Source: Candidatus Aenigmatarchaeota archaeon (GTDB taxonomy: Archaea > Aenigmatarchaeota > Aenigmatarchaeia > QMZP01 > JAFGSV01). Taken from it: 54,434 nt of DNA. Made by a program: the position numbers and the translations under genes. Each line of letters begins with the position of its first letter. Positions within the stretch are counted from its first letter, which is position 1. The stretch spans positions 1-54,434 of the forward strand of contig JAFGSV010000009.1 in NCBI GenBank assembly GCA_016934325.1. The letters run 5' to 3'. The notes beneath the pieces were generated by a model. The model was given only the letters and a program-made list of their open reading frames with translations, did no database searches and was not told where the DNA came from. Positions 1 through 7,844 of this stretch are shown here, in pieces.

Positions 1-587
1 AGAACGTCCTGGCCGCGCAGGGGGTGTTCAGCGATGCCAAGAAGGGCGACCGGGTGCCCGACGAGAAGCTGGAGCACGTCTTCAAGACGACCGACGTTTT
101 AACGATAGCCGCGAGCATAATAAAGCACGGGGAGCTGCAGCTCACGACTGAGCAGAGGAGGCATTTCATTGAGGAGAAGAAGAAGCAGATCGCTGACATG
201 ATATCCAGGCAGGGGATGGATCCCAAGACCAAGATGCCCCACCCGCCGAACAGGATACTGAACGCCATGGAGCAGGCGAGGGTCAGGATCGACCCGTTTC
301 GGCCAGCGCGAGACCAGTTGCACGCGGTTCTCACCGAGATACAGCCGGTCATCCCCATATCGCTCGAGCTCATAGACATAGCGCTGAAGGTGCCCATGGA
401 GCTGGCGGGGAAGGCGAGTTCCGAGGTCAGGAAGATAGCCCCCGTCAAGAGCGAGGAGTGGAGGAGCGATTCATGGTTTGCAGTCATGCAGATACCGGCT
501 GGCATGCAGTCGGAGATCTACGAGACCCTGAACAGGCTTACTGCCGGCAGGGCGGAGGTTAAAATACTTAAGGAGCATAAACTATAA
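1..587 (+). CDS. sbds: Ribosome maturation protein SBDS/Sdo1, 5' truncated
   Basis: Archaeal orthologue of the Shwachman-Bodian-Diamond protein, which in eukaryotes releases the anti-association factor from the large ribosomal subunit. The open frame runs in from before the window (first full codon at base 3), so the N-terminus is missing. The visible part covers the end of the N-terminal FYSH domain (VFSDAKKGDRV), the helical middle domain with the family hallmark QLTTEQRR and the PHPPNRI segment, and the C-terminal ferredoxin-like domain. It is the first visible gene of a same-strand run with the exosome genes, a classic archaeal arrangement. The internal GTG at 24 is not the start, because family-type sequence continues upstream of it. 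The family call is firm. Confidence 0.95.
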   Translation, partial: NVLAAQGVFSDAKKGDRVPDEKLEHVFKTTDVLTIAASIIKHGELQLTTEQRRHFIEEKKKQIADMISRQGMDPKTKMPHPPNRILNAMEQARVRIDPFRPARDQLHAVLTEIQPVIPISLELIDIALKVPMELAGKASSEVRKIAPVKSEEWRSDSWFAVMQIPAGMQSEIYETLNRLTAGRAEVKILKEHKL

Positions 588-601
588 GGAATGGTGTTGA
601 T

Positions 602-1300
602 ATGAGTGAGGATAAGCTTTTGAAGAATACTAGAGACTTCGTTGCCCCCGGAGACAAGCTCGTCGAGAGCATGGAGTTCTTGCCCGGCAAGAACTGCTTC
701 AGGGAGGGCAACGGGGTGTTCGCCAAGAGGCTCGGGCTGGTCAGCGTCCAGGGAAGGGTGTTGTCAGTCATCCCCCTGAACGGAGTCTACATGCCGAACA
801 GGGACGACATGGTCATAGGGGAGGTGACCGATGTCCAGAGCAACGGGTGGGTGATCGACATACAGTGCCCATACCAGGCGTATCTCCCGCTTTCGGGCGT
901 GAGGGGGTACATAGACTCCAACAAGACGGACATATCCAAGATATACGGGGTAGGGGACGTCATCTACGGCAAGATAAAGATGGTCAACTCCATGATGTCC
1001 GTGCACATATCGATGTTCGACAGGATATGCAGGAAGTTCAGCGGGGGCAGGGTGATCAGGGTGAACCCCGCGAAGGTCCCGAGGATAATAGGCAAGAGCG
1101 GGTCCATGATCGACATGATAAAGAGCAGGACAGGATGCTATGTCGTCGTCGGGCAGAACGGGACGATATGGCTCGAGGGCGACAAGGAGAGCTTCGTGAT
1201 CGACGTGATCAGGTACATCGAGGAGAATTCCGCGAGCGAGGGCCTGACCAACAAGATCGAGGAGATACTTAAGAGAGGTGTTGTGCATGAAAAGAAGTGA
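602..1300 (+). CDS. rrp4: Exosome complex RNA-binding protein Rrp4
   Basis: Cap subunit of the archaeal RNA exosome, which binds substrate RNA and feeds it to the Rrp41-Rrp42 ring for 3'-5' phosphorolysis. The 232 residues show an N-terminal domain, an S1 domain (around residues 60-135) and a C-terminal KH domain with the motif RIIGKSGSMIDMIK near residue 155. Length is normal for the family. A GGTGT motif lies before the ATG, 14 nt after SBDS ends. The end overlaps the start of rrp41, so translation is probably coupled. Confidence 0.95.
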   Translation: MSEDKLLKNTRDFVAPGDKLVESMEFLPGKNCFREGNGVFAKRLGLVSVQGRVLSVIPLNGVYMPNRDDMVIGEVTDVQSNGWVIDIQCPYQAYLPLSGVRGYIDSNKTDISKIYGVGDVIYGKIKMVNSMMSVHISMFDRICRKFSGGRVIRVNPAKVPRIIGKSGSMIDMIKSRTGCYVVVGQNGTIWLEGDKESFVIDVIRYIEENSASEGLTNKIEEILKRGVVHEKK

Positions 1301-1967
1301 CGGAAGGAAGCCAGAGGAACTGAGGCCGCTTGAGATCACCGCCGGCGTCCTCGAGAACGCGACCGGATCGGCCAGGGTGAGGATGGGAAGGACGATAGCC
1401 GTCGCGGGCGTGTTCGGCCCGAGGGAGATGTTCCCCAGGAGGCTGCAGGATTTCAACAGGGCGACCGTCCAGTGCAGGTACAGCATGGCCCCCTTCTCGA
1501 CCGACGAGAGGGCGAGGCCGGGACCTTCCAGGAGGAGCAAGGAGATATCCTTGGTCGTCAGGAAGGCGCTCGAGCCCCTGATCTTCCTGGACGAGTTCCC
1601 AAAGGCCGCGATAGACATCTACATAGACATCATACAGGCTGACGCGGGCACGCGCACGGCTGCAATAAACGCCGCCAGCGTGGCGCTTGCGGACGCCGGG
1701 GTCCCCATGAGGGGCCTGGTGTCAGCGGTGGCAGCGGGAAAGATCGACGGCAAGTACGTCGTCGACCTGGCGGGCAAGGAGGAGGACGCGAGCGACTGCG
1801 ACCTCCCTGTCGCGTACATCCCCAGCCAGGGGAAGATATCGCTGCTGCAGATGGACGGGAACCTGGCAAAGGAAGACGTCAAGGCTTTGATCAAGATAGC
1901 GACGACCGCATGCGAGGATATAGAGAAGAAGCAGCGTGATGCTTTAAGGAAGAGGTGGATAAAATGA
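1287..1967 (+). CDS. rrp41: Exosome complex exonuclease Rrp41
   Basis: Catalytic RNase PH-type subunit of the archaeal exosome ring. It degrades or tails RNA using phosphate or nucleoside diphosphates together with Rrp42. The start is the ATG at 1287: it follows AGAGGTG by about six bases and gives MKRSDGRKPEELRP, matching the family N-terminus. A GTG at 1278 is possible but overlaps that ribosome-binding site. The RNase PH core includes the phosphate-binding and active-site region QADAGTRTAAINAAS, with the conserved T-R-T and acidic residues. The end overlaps the rrp42 start by four bases (ATGA). Confidence 0.95.
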   Translation: MKRSDGRKPEELRPLEITAGVLENATGSARVRMGRTIAVAGVFGPREMFPRRLQDFNRATVQCRYSMAPFSTDERARPGPSRRSKEISLVVRKALEPLIFLDEFPKAAIDIYIDIIQADAGTRTAAINAASVALADAGVPMRGLVSAVAAGKIDGKYVVDLAGKEEDASDCDLPVAYIPSQGKISLLQMDGNLAKEDVKALIKIATTACEDIEKKQRDALRKRWIK

Positions 1968-2740
1968 AGATACTGCAACAGAGCATAGTGAGCCTTGCGG
2001 CCAAGGGCATGAGGCTGGACGGCAGGAAGCTGGACCAGATCAGGGACATCGTGATCGAAGCGAGCCCGATCGAGAAGGCGGAAGGGTCAGCGATCGTCAA
2101 GCTCGGCCGGACCAAGGTCATCGCAGGCGTGAAGATCGGCGTCGGGCAGCCATTCTCGGACAGGCCCGGGTCGGGCGTGCTCATGACGGGAGCGGAGTTC
2201 TCCCCGATATCTTCACCCGATTTCGAGCCCGGCCCGCCCAGGGACAACAGCATAGAGCTGGCGAGGGTCGTCGACAGGGGCATAAGGGAATCCCAGGCGA
2301 TCGACCTGGACAAGCTTTGCATAGAGCCGGGGGAGAAGGTCTGGATGGTCTTCGTTGACATAAACATACTCGACAACTTCGGAAACCTGATAGACGCCGC
2401 CGCGCTGGCATCAGCGGTTGCGCTGAGCAGGGCGGTGTTCCCGAAGTACGAGGACGGGGCAGTCATCTTCACCGAGAAGACGAAGAAGAAGCTGCCGGTG
2501 GCATGCCTGCCTATCGCATGCACCTCCTTCAAGGTGGGCGAGCGCCTGCTGCTTGACGCGACCAGGGAAGAGGAGGAAGCCGCGGGAGCGAGGATAACGG
2601 TCACGACCAGGGACGACGGCAACGTGGCCGCCATTCAGAAGGGAGGCGAGGAAGGGATCACACCTGCTGAGATAGAGCATGCCCTTGACATGGCAGTCGA
2701 GAAGGGCAAGGAAATCAGGAAGCTCGTCAAGCAGGCCTGA
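1964..2740 (+). CDS. rrp42: Exosome complex component Rrp42
   Basis: Non-catalytic RNase PH-like subunit that alternates with Rrp41 in the hexameric exosome ring and shapes the RNA entry path. The ATG at 1964 overlaps the rrp41 stop and is preceded by AGAGGTGG. The protein begins MKILQQSIVSLAAKGMRLDGRK, typical of archaeal Rrp42, and is about 258 residues long. An RNase PH fold runs throughout, but the catalytic acidic signature of Rrp41 is not matched. Co-translation with rrp41 fits the strict 3:3 stoichiometry of the ring. Confidence 0.95.
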   Translation: MKILQQSIVSLAAKGMRLDGRKLDQIRDIVIEASPIEKAEGSAIVKLGRTKVIAGVKIGVGQPFSDRPGSGVLMTGAEFSPISSPDFEPGPPRDNSIELARVVDRGIRESQAIDLDKLCIEPGEKVWMVFVDINILDNFGNLIDAAALASAVALSRAVFPKYEDGAVIFTEKTKKKLPVACLPIACTSFKVGERLLLDATREEEEAAGARITVTTRDDGNVAAIQKGGEEGITPAEIEHALDMAVEKGKEIRKLVKQA

Positions 2741-2779
2741 TTCCAGGCAGATTCAGATTCGGCGAGGCGGGGCATTGGC

Positions 2780-2992
2780 ATGAAGACGAAGAAGAGAGGG
2801 GCATCCGGGAGGTTCGGATCCCGTTACGGCAAGAGTATCAGCACGAACTTCGCCAAGGTGGAGAAGCTCAAGTCGGAGAAATGGCGATGCCCGAGATGCC
2901 TGAAGCAGACGGTCAAGAGGGAATCGGCCGGCATATGGAGCTGCAGCAGCTGCGGCCACAGGTTCGCTGGCAAAGCTTTTAAGCCAAGCTAG
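2780..2992 (+). CDS. rpl37ae: Large ribosomal subunit protein eL43 (L37Ae)
   Basis: Small zinc-ribbon ribosomal protein found in archaea and eukaryotes. The 70 residues are rich in Arg, Lys and Ser at the N-terminus (GASGRFGSRYGKS) and contain CPRC and CSSC pairs that bind one zinc. The length fits the family, which is typically 70-90 residues. It sits in the exosome-RNA polymerase-prefoldin cluster where this gene is often found in Euryarchaeota. Confidence 0.93.
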   Translation: MKTKKRGASGRFGSRYGKSISTNFAKVEKLKSEKWRCPRCLKQTVKRESAGIWSCSSCGHRFAGKAFKPS

Positions 2993-3015
2993 CAATTATA
3001 TCTACTGGTGGTTCC

Positions 3016-3153
3016 ATGTACAAATGCGTCTGCTGCGGAAGGTCCTTGAGCATAGACGTGAAGACGGCAAAGAAGATCATATGCCCTTCCTGCGGCTACA
3101 GGATCCTCGAGAAGGAGAGGCCGAAGGTCGTGAAGAAGATCCCGGCGGAGTGA
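3016..3153 (+). CDS. rpoP: DNA-directed RNA polymerase subunit P (Rpo12)
   Basis: A 45-residue zinc-ribbon subunit of the archaeal RNA polymerase, equivalent to eukaryotic RPB12. It starts at the ATG after GGTGG and reads MYKCVCCGRSLSIDVKT, then CPSCGYRIL. The CxxC pairs and the GYRIL ending of the ribbon are family hallmarks. It lies between eL43 and prefoldin beta in the same operon, four bases before the prefoldin start. Confidence 0.92.
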   Translation: MYKCVCCGRSLSIDVKTAKKIICPSCGYRILEKERPKVVKKIPAE

Positions 3154-3157
3154 TGAT

Positions 3158-3487
3158 ATGTCAGACGAGAAGATGCAGCAGCTGTTTATCGAGGCGCAGT
3201 CATACCAGCAGAACCTGCAGGTCGTCGCGACCCAGAAGGAGGCGCTCAGCCTGCAGCTCATCGAGACCGGGAAGGCCCTGGAGGAGCTGACGAAGCCGAG
3301 CAAGGAGGACGTGTTCAAGATCGTGGGGCCCGTGCTCATCAAGGTGAAGAGGGCCGAGGCGAAGAAGGACCTCGAATCCAAGAGGGAACTCATAACCCTC
3401 AGGATGAAGGCGCTGGACAAGAGCGAGAGCAGGATAAAGGAGAAGATAGAGGACCTGAAGGAAAGGCTCGCCAAGGCTGGTGGCTGA
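3158..3487 (+). CDS. pfdB: Prefoldin subunit beta
   Basis: Beta subunit of the hexameric prefoldin chaperone, which captures unfolded proteins and passes them to the thermosome. The 109 residues form two long helices (about 1-45 and 65-105) joined by the beta hairpin typical of beta subunits. The segment EDVFKIVGPVLIKV is the conserved hairpin region. Four bases separate it from rpoP, and the downstream gene starts at its stop codon. The alpha subunit is not in this window. Confidence 0.93.
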   Translation: MSDEKMQQLFIEAQSYQQNLQVVATQKEALSLQLIETGKALEELTKPSKEDVFKIVGPVLIKVKRAEAKKDLESKRELITLRMKALDKSESRIKEKIEDLKERLAKAGG

Positions 3488-3488
3488 C

Positions 3489-3731
3489 ATGGGGAAGAAG
3501 GAAGCCGTGATTTCCCTCCTGGATGGCGTCATCAAGGACAGGGGGGTCCCCAAGAACGTCAAGAGCAGCGTCGAGGAGGCGCTGGATATTCTCAGGAACC
3601 CGAACGCGAACAACATAAAGATTGCCGAGACCGTCTCCATTCTCGACGAGGTGACGAATGATCCGAACCTCTCGGTATACACGCGGACCGTCCTTTGGGA
3701 CGCGGTTTCGAAGCTCGAGGCGCTGAAGTAG
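3489..3731 (+). CDS. UPF0147 family protein
   Basis: A short all-helical protein of about 80 residues belonging to the archaeal family UPF0147, whose function is not established. Recognisable features are the N-terminal helix, the segment GVPKNVKSSVEEALDIL and the ending NDPNLSVYTRTVLWDAVSKLE. The ATG at 3489 has GGTGG five bases upstream; a GTG at 3480 in the same frame is the alternative. It follows prefoldin beta directly, and this pairing is common in archaeal genomes. That suggests a role linked to translation or folding, which is inference only. Confidence 0.85.
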   Translation: MGKKEAVISLLDGVIKDRGVPKNVKSSVEEALDILRNPNANNIKIAETVSILDEVTNDPNLSVYTRTVLWDAVSKLEALK

Positions 3732-3780
3732 ATGTTCGATGATAATTAATTTTTTAAATCAGCGATACAAGGAGGTAACT

Positions 3781-4149
3781 ATGGTGTTGAAAAGATTCAA
3801 GAGGGGTATCAAGTCGGGAAGAACGTACCCGGCATCCGAAAAGGATGAATACATAGAGGTAGACGTGGGAGGCGCCTCGGGCTCGCCTTCGCTATCAGCT
3901 CATGGGAAGATCGGGATCAGGATAGAGAGCCTCGAGGAGTTCAGCGACTCGGAGAAGATCCTGCGATTCTTGAGGGAAGGAAGCATAGTGATGCTCAAGA
4001 TAAAGACTCTCAAGGAGAAGGACCTCAGCGAGCTCAAGCGGGCCGTGGACAGGCTCAAGAGGACGGTCCTTGCCCAGAACGGAGACCTGGTCGGAGTGGA
4101 GCAGGACTGGCTTCTTCTCGTGCCGGAGCACGCGGTAGTCCACAGGTGA
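3781..4149 (+). CDS. sepF: Cell division protein SepF
   Basis: Archaeal SepF anchors FtsZ to the membrane during division. The start is the ATG at 3781 with GGAGGT four bases upstream, not an in-frame start further up. The 122 residues begin with a basic, potentially amphipathic helix (MVLKRFKRGIKSG), the expected membrane-targeting segment. A compact alpha/beta domain follows, with RIESLEEFSDSEKILRFLREG and VEQDWLLLVP. An AT-rich element (TTTTTTAAATC) near 3750-3759 may give it its own promoter even though it follows the exosome operon. FtsZ is not in the window. Confidence 0.85.
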   Translation: MVLKRFKRGIKSGRTYPASEKDEYIEVDVGGASGSPSLSAHGKIGIRIESLEEFSDSEKILRFLREGSIVMLKIKTLKEKDLSELKRAVDRLKRTVLAQNGDLVGVEQDWLLLVPEHAVVHR

Positions 4150-4211
4150 ATCCTGAATACCCCGGGCAGATCAAGCATTATTAGGTTTATTTTCAGGATT
4201 CCTTGCCGTCG

Positions 4212-4382
4212 TCAGGCCGAATTGGACCAGCACATCGTCCAGTAATGGCATTTCGAGCCCTTGTTCTTGATGCAGCAGTCCTTGCAGAGATACGTGTTCG
4301 CCTTCTCGCACCAGACCGTCTTTATGCCGAGTCCCAGGTGCTCCTTGCTCCTCTTGCAGACCCCGCAAGGATTTTTCTTCAT
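4212..4382 (-). CDS. Small Cys-rich putative zinc-binding protein
   Basis: A 56-residue protein with eight cysteines: CGVC, a lone Cys in TVWCEKA, CKDCC, and Cys in SKCHYWTMCW. The spacing suggests one or two zinc sites. I do not recognise a named family. The start is supported by a TATA-like CATATAAG on the minus strand near 4404-4411, centred about 25 bases before the ATG, which implies a leaderless transcript. A longer in-frame version reaching 4475 would run past that promoter and is less likely. Possible roles include nucleic-acid or protein binding, with no further support. Confidence 0.6.
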   Translation of the reverse strand: MKKNPCGVCKRSKEHLGLGIKTVWCEKANTYLCKDCCIKNKGSKCHYWTMCWSNSA

Positions 4383-4494
4383 TCGTAGGATTGTCTTGAC
4401 TCCCTTATATGCTTTCGAGCAATAGACGTCCCGATCGCCCAGCCGTGGGAGATCGCCCCTTGGGCCCTGGCGCACGGCCGGCAGCCGCGCCCGG

Positions 4495-5694
4495 TCAATC
4501 CGCTGCCGGTTCCTTCTTCTTCAGGTATATCTTCCTGATAGTCTCGAGCCTGCCGAACTTCGCCACGGCATTGGCTATCTCATGGGGCCATGGCGGGTCT
4601 TCCATGGCCTTGGAGAGCAGGAAGGTGTCAAGGCTCGAGACGTCCTTCCACAGGTGGGCCTTGCGCAGGAAATCCTCGAGCTGATGCCTTCCCGGCTCGT
4701 CCTTCCTGGGGAACCTCAGCTTCTCAGCGCTCCAAAGCTTGGCGCTGTAGCCCGATCCCGAAACCAGGCTGACGCCATGCTCCTCGCCGAACCTGAACAG
4801 CGCTTCCCTGACCTGGTCGAGCTCGTCGTCAAGCTCCTTCTTCTTCTCGCTCAGCTCCGCGTACCTGTTGACGAGCTTCACTCCCGGCTCGCTCAGGAAC
4901 TTCTTGAGCGGCATCGACTCCGTCTTTGCCACGTGCCCCCATTCGGGGCAGACCTGCCTGAACTCGCACCAGTCGCAGAGCCTGGCGGCCCGCGTCGGGA
5001 AATACCTGGCCGACTCTATCTTCCTGATGGATTCTATGGTCTCGAGCCTCAGCTTCTCGAGCTGTTCGTCGGTCTTCTCCAATACGACGTCCTGGTTGAA
5101 AGAGAGGAAGTGCCAGACAAGCCTTATCCTATCCGCATTGGGATAGGTCCTCTTCACAGCGAGGGCGTAAAGCGCGAGCTGCCTGTCCTCCTCGAGGTAG
5201 TTCCTCAGGGGAAGCGAGGAGTTTGTCTTGTAGTCGTGTATCTCGTAAGTCGCCTTCTCGACGAAGGCCAGCCTGTCCATGTATCCCTGCAGCATGTACC
5301 TGCCGTTGTTGCCGAGGTCTATCATTATCCTCTGCTCGAGGCCGACGGTCTTGGCGCGGTCGAACGGATGATGCCTCTTGTAGTAATTCCGTATGTAGGC
5401 CTCCCCCATGCTCCTGTAGTTGTCAGGGGAATACTGCTTCCTCACGAGCAGTATCGCGGGGTTCCAGTTCTTCCCCCACTGGTCGTTGTAGAAGGCTAGG
5501 ATATCGTCGAGCCTGTTCAGCTTCTGGAAGCGCAGGTCGTTGTAAAGCTTCTCGAGGGCCGAGTGGACGAGCGAACCCATGAACGCCTCAATCGTCTGCT
5601 CTATCTCGGGCCTCACCTTGTCTATGTACTTCAGCTTGTACTTGTACGGGCAGTTCTCGAAGCAGGTGATCCTGGAATGGGAGTAGACGGCCAT
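4495..5694 (-). CDS. PD-(D/E)XK nuclease, RecB/Cas4-like, with probable Fe-S cluster
   Basis: About 399 residues of the RecB-family nuclease superfamily. Visible elements are FMGSLVHSALEKL (nuclease motif I with its His), GYMDRLAF and IHDYKTN (the D...DxK catalytic core), and a downstream QLALYALAV helix corresponding to the QxxxY motif. Cysteines at both ends (CFENC at the N-terminus, CDWCEFRQVC after the nuclease core) match the four-Cys 4Fe-4S arrangement of AddB- and Cas4-type nucleases. A C-terminal extension of about 120 residues includes a coiled-coil stretch. The ATG at 5694 is preferred because the RecB motif CFENCPYKYKL follows closely. No cas genes or repeats are nearby, so a repair role is more likely than CRISPR adaptation. 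Confidence 0.8.
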   Translation of the reverse strand: MAVYSHSRITCFENCPYKYKLKYIDKVRPEIEQTIEAFMGSLVHSALEKLYNDLRFQKLNRLDDILAFYNDQWGKNWNPAILLVRKQYSPDNYRSMGEAYIRNYYKRHHPFDRAKTVGLEQRIMIDLGNNGRYMLQGYMDRLAFVEKATYEIHDYKTNSSLPLRNYLEEDRQLALYALAVKRTYPNADRIRLVWHFLSFNQDVVLEKTDEQLEKLRLETIESIRKIESARYFPTRAARLCDWCEFRQVCPEWGHVAKTESMPLKKFLSEPGVKLVNRYAELSEKKKELDDELDQVREALFRFGEEHGVSLVSGSGYSAKLWSAEKLRFPRKDEPGRHQLEDFLRKAHLWKDVSSLDTFLLSKAMEDPPWPHEIANAVAKFGRLETIRKIYLKKKEPAAD

Positions 5695-5773
5695 AGTAAT
5701 TATCTGTCGGGAATAGATAAAAAAGTTATTTTTCAATCACATTCCATACTATAAGATTACCTCATAATGCGTA

Positions 5774-5795
5774 ATATACTTAAATATAAGTATAT
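5774..5795. promoter_or_regulatory. Perfect 9-bp inverted repeat, probable RbkR operator over a TATA box
   Basis: Arms ATATACTTA and TAAGTATAT are separated by AATA, forming a perfect palindrome apart from the four-base spacer. The element overlaps the AAATATAAG TATA-like sequence (5782-5790) before the riboflavin kinase gene that starts at 5855. RbkR-type proteins are known to be autoregulators of riboflavin genes in archaea, so this is the natural operator candidate. Binding here would block TBP/TFB. The site also lies in the divergent region shared with the nuclease gene on the minus strand. Confidence 0.65.
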
Positions 5796-5854
5796 CAATA
5801 TTATTGACCAAGTCATTGATCGGATAGTTGCCATATGAATAAGGGTTGCTGGCG

Positions 5855-6514
5855 ATGGAGACTCTGAGCTTGCTGATATACCTGGGGAAGAAGGGAGCCA
5901 CGAAGAGGTTCATAACGGTAACGACGCCGAAGATGGGCGGCGACCTCGGCATCTCTCAGCAGAGCGTGAGCAGGTGGCTCATATCGCTGGAGCGCGACGG
6001 CATGATCGCCAGGAAGGAAGGCATAAGGGGATACCTCATACAGATAACCCGGAAGGGCATGGATTACCTGTACGAGGTCAGGAGCGACCTGAACGAGATA
6101 ATACTCTCGAGCAAGAAGATCGAGATGCGCGGCCAGGTGACTTCCGGCATGCTCGACGCCAAGTACTACATGGGTCTGCGGGGTTACAGAGACAACATTA
6201 AATCCAAGCTCGGCTTCAAGCCCTTCCTTGGCACCCTCAACGTCAGGCTCCTGTCCGTCGACGACACCCAGAGGAAGGAGATGCTGTGCGGGATGGACGG
6301 GATAGACATACCCGGCTTCAGGCAGGGGAACAGGATATTCGGGGGCATAAAATGCTTCCCATGCGACATATCGGGAACCAGCGGAGCCGTGATAATCCCC
6401 GAAAGGAGCCATTACGGCTTCGACACGATCGAGGTGATATCTCCGCATAACCTGAGGAAGCGCTTGAAACTGCACGACGGCGACGGCGTCAACGTGCGGG
6501 TGACGGTGGATTGA
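5855..6514 (+). CDS. ribK: CTP-dependent riboflavin kinase with DNA-binding domain (RbkR type)
   Basis: Makes FMN from riboflavin using CTP as phosphate donor. Residues about 1-80 form a winged helix-turn-helix (GGDLGISQQSVSRWLISLERDG); residues about 95-219 form the DUF120 kinase domain (GLRGYRDNIKSKLGFKPFLGTLNV, then IPERSHYG and the C-terminal RKRLKLHDGDGV). This two-domain form is RbkR, a transcriptional regulator of riboflavin biosynthesis and uptake genes in archaea. The ATG at 5855 has AAGGG nine bases upstream; a TTG nine bases earlier is less likely. A palindrome sits over its promoter, and a complete ECF transporter follows in the same operon, so the protein probably senses flavin status and controls vitamin uptake. 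Confidence 0.9.
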   Translation: METLSLLIYLGKKGATKRFITVTTPKMGGDLGISQQSVSRWLISLERDGMIARKEGIRGYLIQITRKGMDYLYEVRSDLNEIILSSKKIEMRGQVTSGMLDAKYYMGLRGYRDNIKSKLGFKPFLGTLNVRLLSVDDTQRKEMLCGMDGIDIPGFRQGNRIFGGIKCFPCDISGTSGAVIIPERSHYGFDTIEVISPHNLRKRLKLHDGDGVNVRVTVD

Positions 6515-6516
6515 GG

Positions 6517-7113
6517 ATGTGCCTGAAGAAATATTTTAATGCCAGGGAAATCGGATTCGGCATGAGCAGCAACGAGATAACGGCGAGCGCCGCCCTTGCG
6601 GCGATATCGGCGGCGCTGCAGATGATGCACGTGGGATATCTGTCGCCGTGGGGGATGTGGATCGACCTGGTTGCAGTCTCATGGATATTGGGTTATTTCA
6701 TATACGGCGGCAGAACTGCTTTCGCGGTTTCGATCGTGGGGGCCCTGTTGATCACCCTGATCGCCCCGTCGACCTGGCTCGGAGCGATTATGAAGTGGAT
6801 AGCGACGGTCCCGATGTTCCTCGTCCCTGTCGCCTTGCAGAAAATGAGGGGTATAGGGATTGACAAGCTCGCCAAATTGAGGTTCCTGGTGCCTGTCATC
6901 CTGCTGGCAGTGGTCATCAGGGGGGCGATAGTGATACCGGTGAATTATTACATAGCGATCCCGATATGGATGGGCTGGACTCCCGCGCAGGCCATGGTTT
7001 ACGTGCCGTGGTGGGCGATATTCGGGATCAACGCGATACAGGGCGCGCTCGAGGTCTTGCTGGCATGGCTGCTCGTTTTCAGATTCAGACTTGACAGGTT
7101 CAGGACATGGTGA
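6517..7113 (+). CDS. ECF transporter substrate-binding S component, probably for riboflavin
   Basis: Integral membrane protein of about 198 residues with five to six hydrophobic segments. An Ala-rich first helix (ITASAALAAISAALQ) is typical of energy-coupling-factor S components, where an AxxxA motif contacts EcfT. It starts directly after the riboflavin kinase stop codon and overlaps the ATPase gene, so the S, A and T subunits are co-expressed. Substrate is inferred from the operon: with RbkR upstream, riboflavin is the best guess. An alternative start at 6562 would give a shorter cytoplasmic N-terminus. Confidence 0.75.
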   Translation: MCLKKYFNAREIGFGMSSNEITASAALAAISAALQMMHVGYLSPWGMWIDLVAVSWILGYFIYGGRTAFAVSIVGALLITLIAPSTWLGAIMKWIATVPMFLVPVALQKMRGIGIDKLAKLRFLVPVILLAVVIRGAIVIPVNYYIAIPIWMGWTPAQAMVYVPWWAIFGINAIQGALEVLLAWLLVFRFRLDRFRTW

Positions 7114-7844
7114 TAGAGGCAAAAGACCTGAGTTTCAGCTACCCGGGCAAGCATGTCCTGCGTGACATCTCCCTCACAGTCGAAAGAGCTGATTTCTTGG
7201 GGATAACGGGATCGACGGGTTCGGGAAAGACGACCCTAGCGATGTGCTTCAACGGCCTAATCCCGAAATCGGTGAAGGGCAAGTTCTCCGGAAGCGTGTC
7301 GGTCATGGGGGCAGACACGAGGAAGAGCAGGATATCGGACCTGGCGAAGAAGGTGGGGTTCGTGTTCCAGGACCCCGACTGGCAGCTTTTCAGCCTAACC
7401 GTAAGGGACGAGGTCTCCTTCGGGCTTCAGAACCTCGGGATGAAGGGCATAGACCGGAGGGTCAGGGAATCGCTTAGGATGGTCGGACTGTCCGGTTACG
7501 AGGGCACGGAGCCCCACAGGCTCTCGCAGGGGCAGAAGCAGAAGCTGTGCATAGCCTCGGTGCTTGCGATGGAGCCGGAGATCATAATACTCGACGAGCC
7601 TACCTCCCAGCTGGACTACCGGAGCAGCATGAACGTGTACGGGATCCTGAGGAAGCTTAACGAGTCCGGGAAGACCGTCATAGTAATAGAGCACAATACA
7701 GACCTGCTGGCCGAGTATGCCAACAAGGTGCTTTTGCTGGATGGCGGCAGGGCGGCCAGGCTCGGCCAGGCGATGCAAGTTCTCAGCGACAAGAGGCTGC
7801 TGGGCAGGCTGGGTGTGAAATTGCCGTGGGTGTGCATGAAATGA
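7107..7844 (+). CDS. ecfA: ECF transporter ATP-binding protein EcfA
   Basis: ABC ATPase of 245 residues that powers vitamin uptake. The Walker A motif is GSTGSGKTT (around residue 35), the Q-loop is FVFQDPDWQLF, the signature LSQGQKQKL, and Walker B IIILDEPTSQLDYRS, followed by the switch His in VIEHNTDL. The Q-loop form FQDP(D/E)xQ is typical of the CbiO/EcfA group. Only one ATPase gene is present, so the ATPase pair is probably a homodimer. It overlaps the genes on both sides. Confidence 0.93.
   Translation: MVIEAKDLSFSYPGKHVLRDISLTVERADFLGITGSTGSGKTTLAMCFNGLIPKSVKGKFSGSVSVMGADTRKSRISDLAKKVGFVFQDPDWQLFSLTVRDEVSFGLQNLGMKGIDRRVRESLRMVGLSGYEGTEPHRLSQGQKQKLCIASVLAMEPEIIILDEPTSQLDYRSSMNVYGILRKLNESGKTVIVIEHNTDLLAEYANKVLLLDGGRAARLGQAMQVLSDKRLLGRLGVKLPWVCMK

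Noticed and set aside
764-1618. 284-codon minus-strand frame across rrp4 and rrp41
   Set aside because: It spans two conserved exosome genes on the other strand and has no independent support.
4582-5499. 305-codon plus-strand frame opposite the RecB-type nuclease
   Set aside because: The minus strand carries clear nuclease and Fe-S motifs; the plus-strand product is Leu/Pro/Val-rich shadow sequence.
4495-5694. Cas4, and therefore a CRISPR locus
   Set aside because: The nuclease domain is related to Cas4, but no repeats and no other cas genes occur anywhere in the window.
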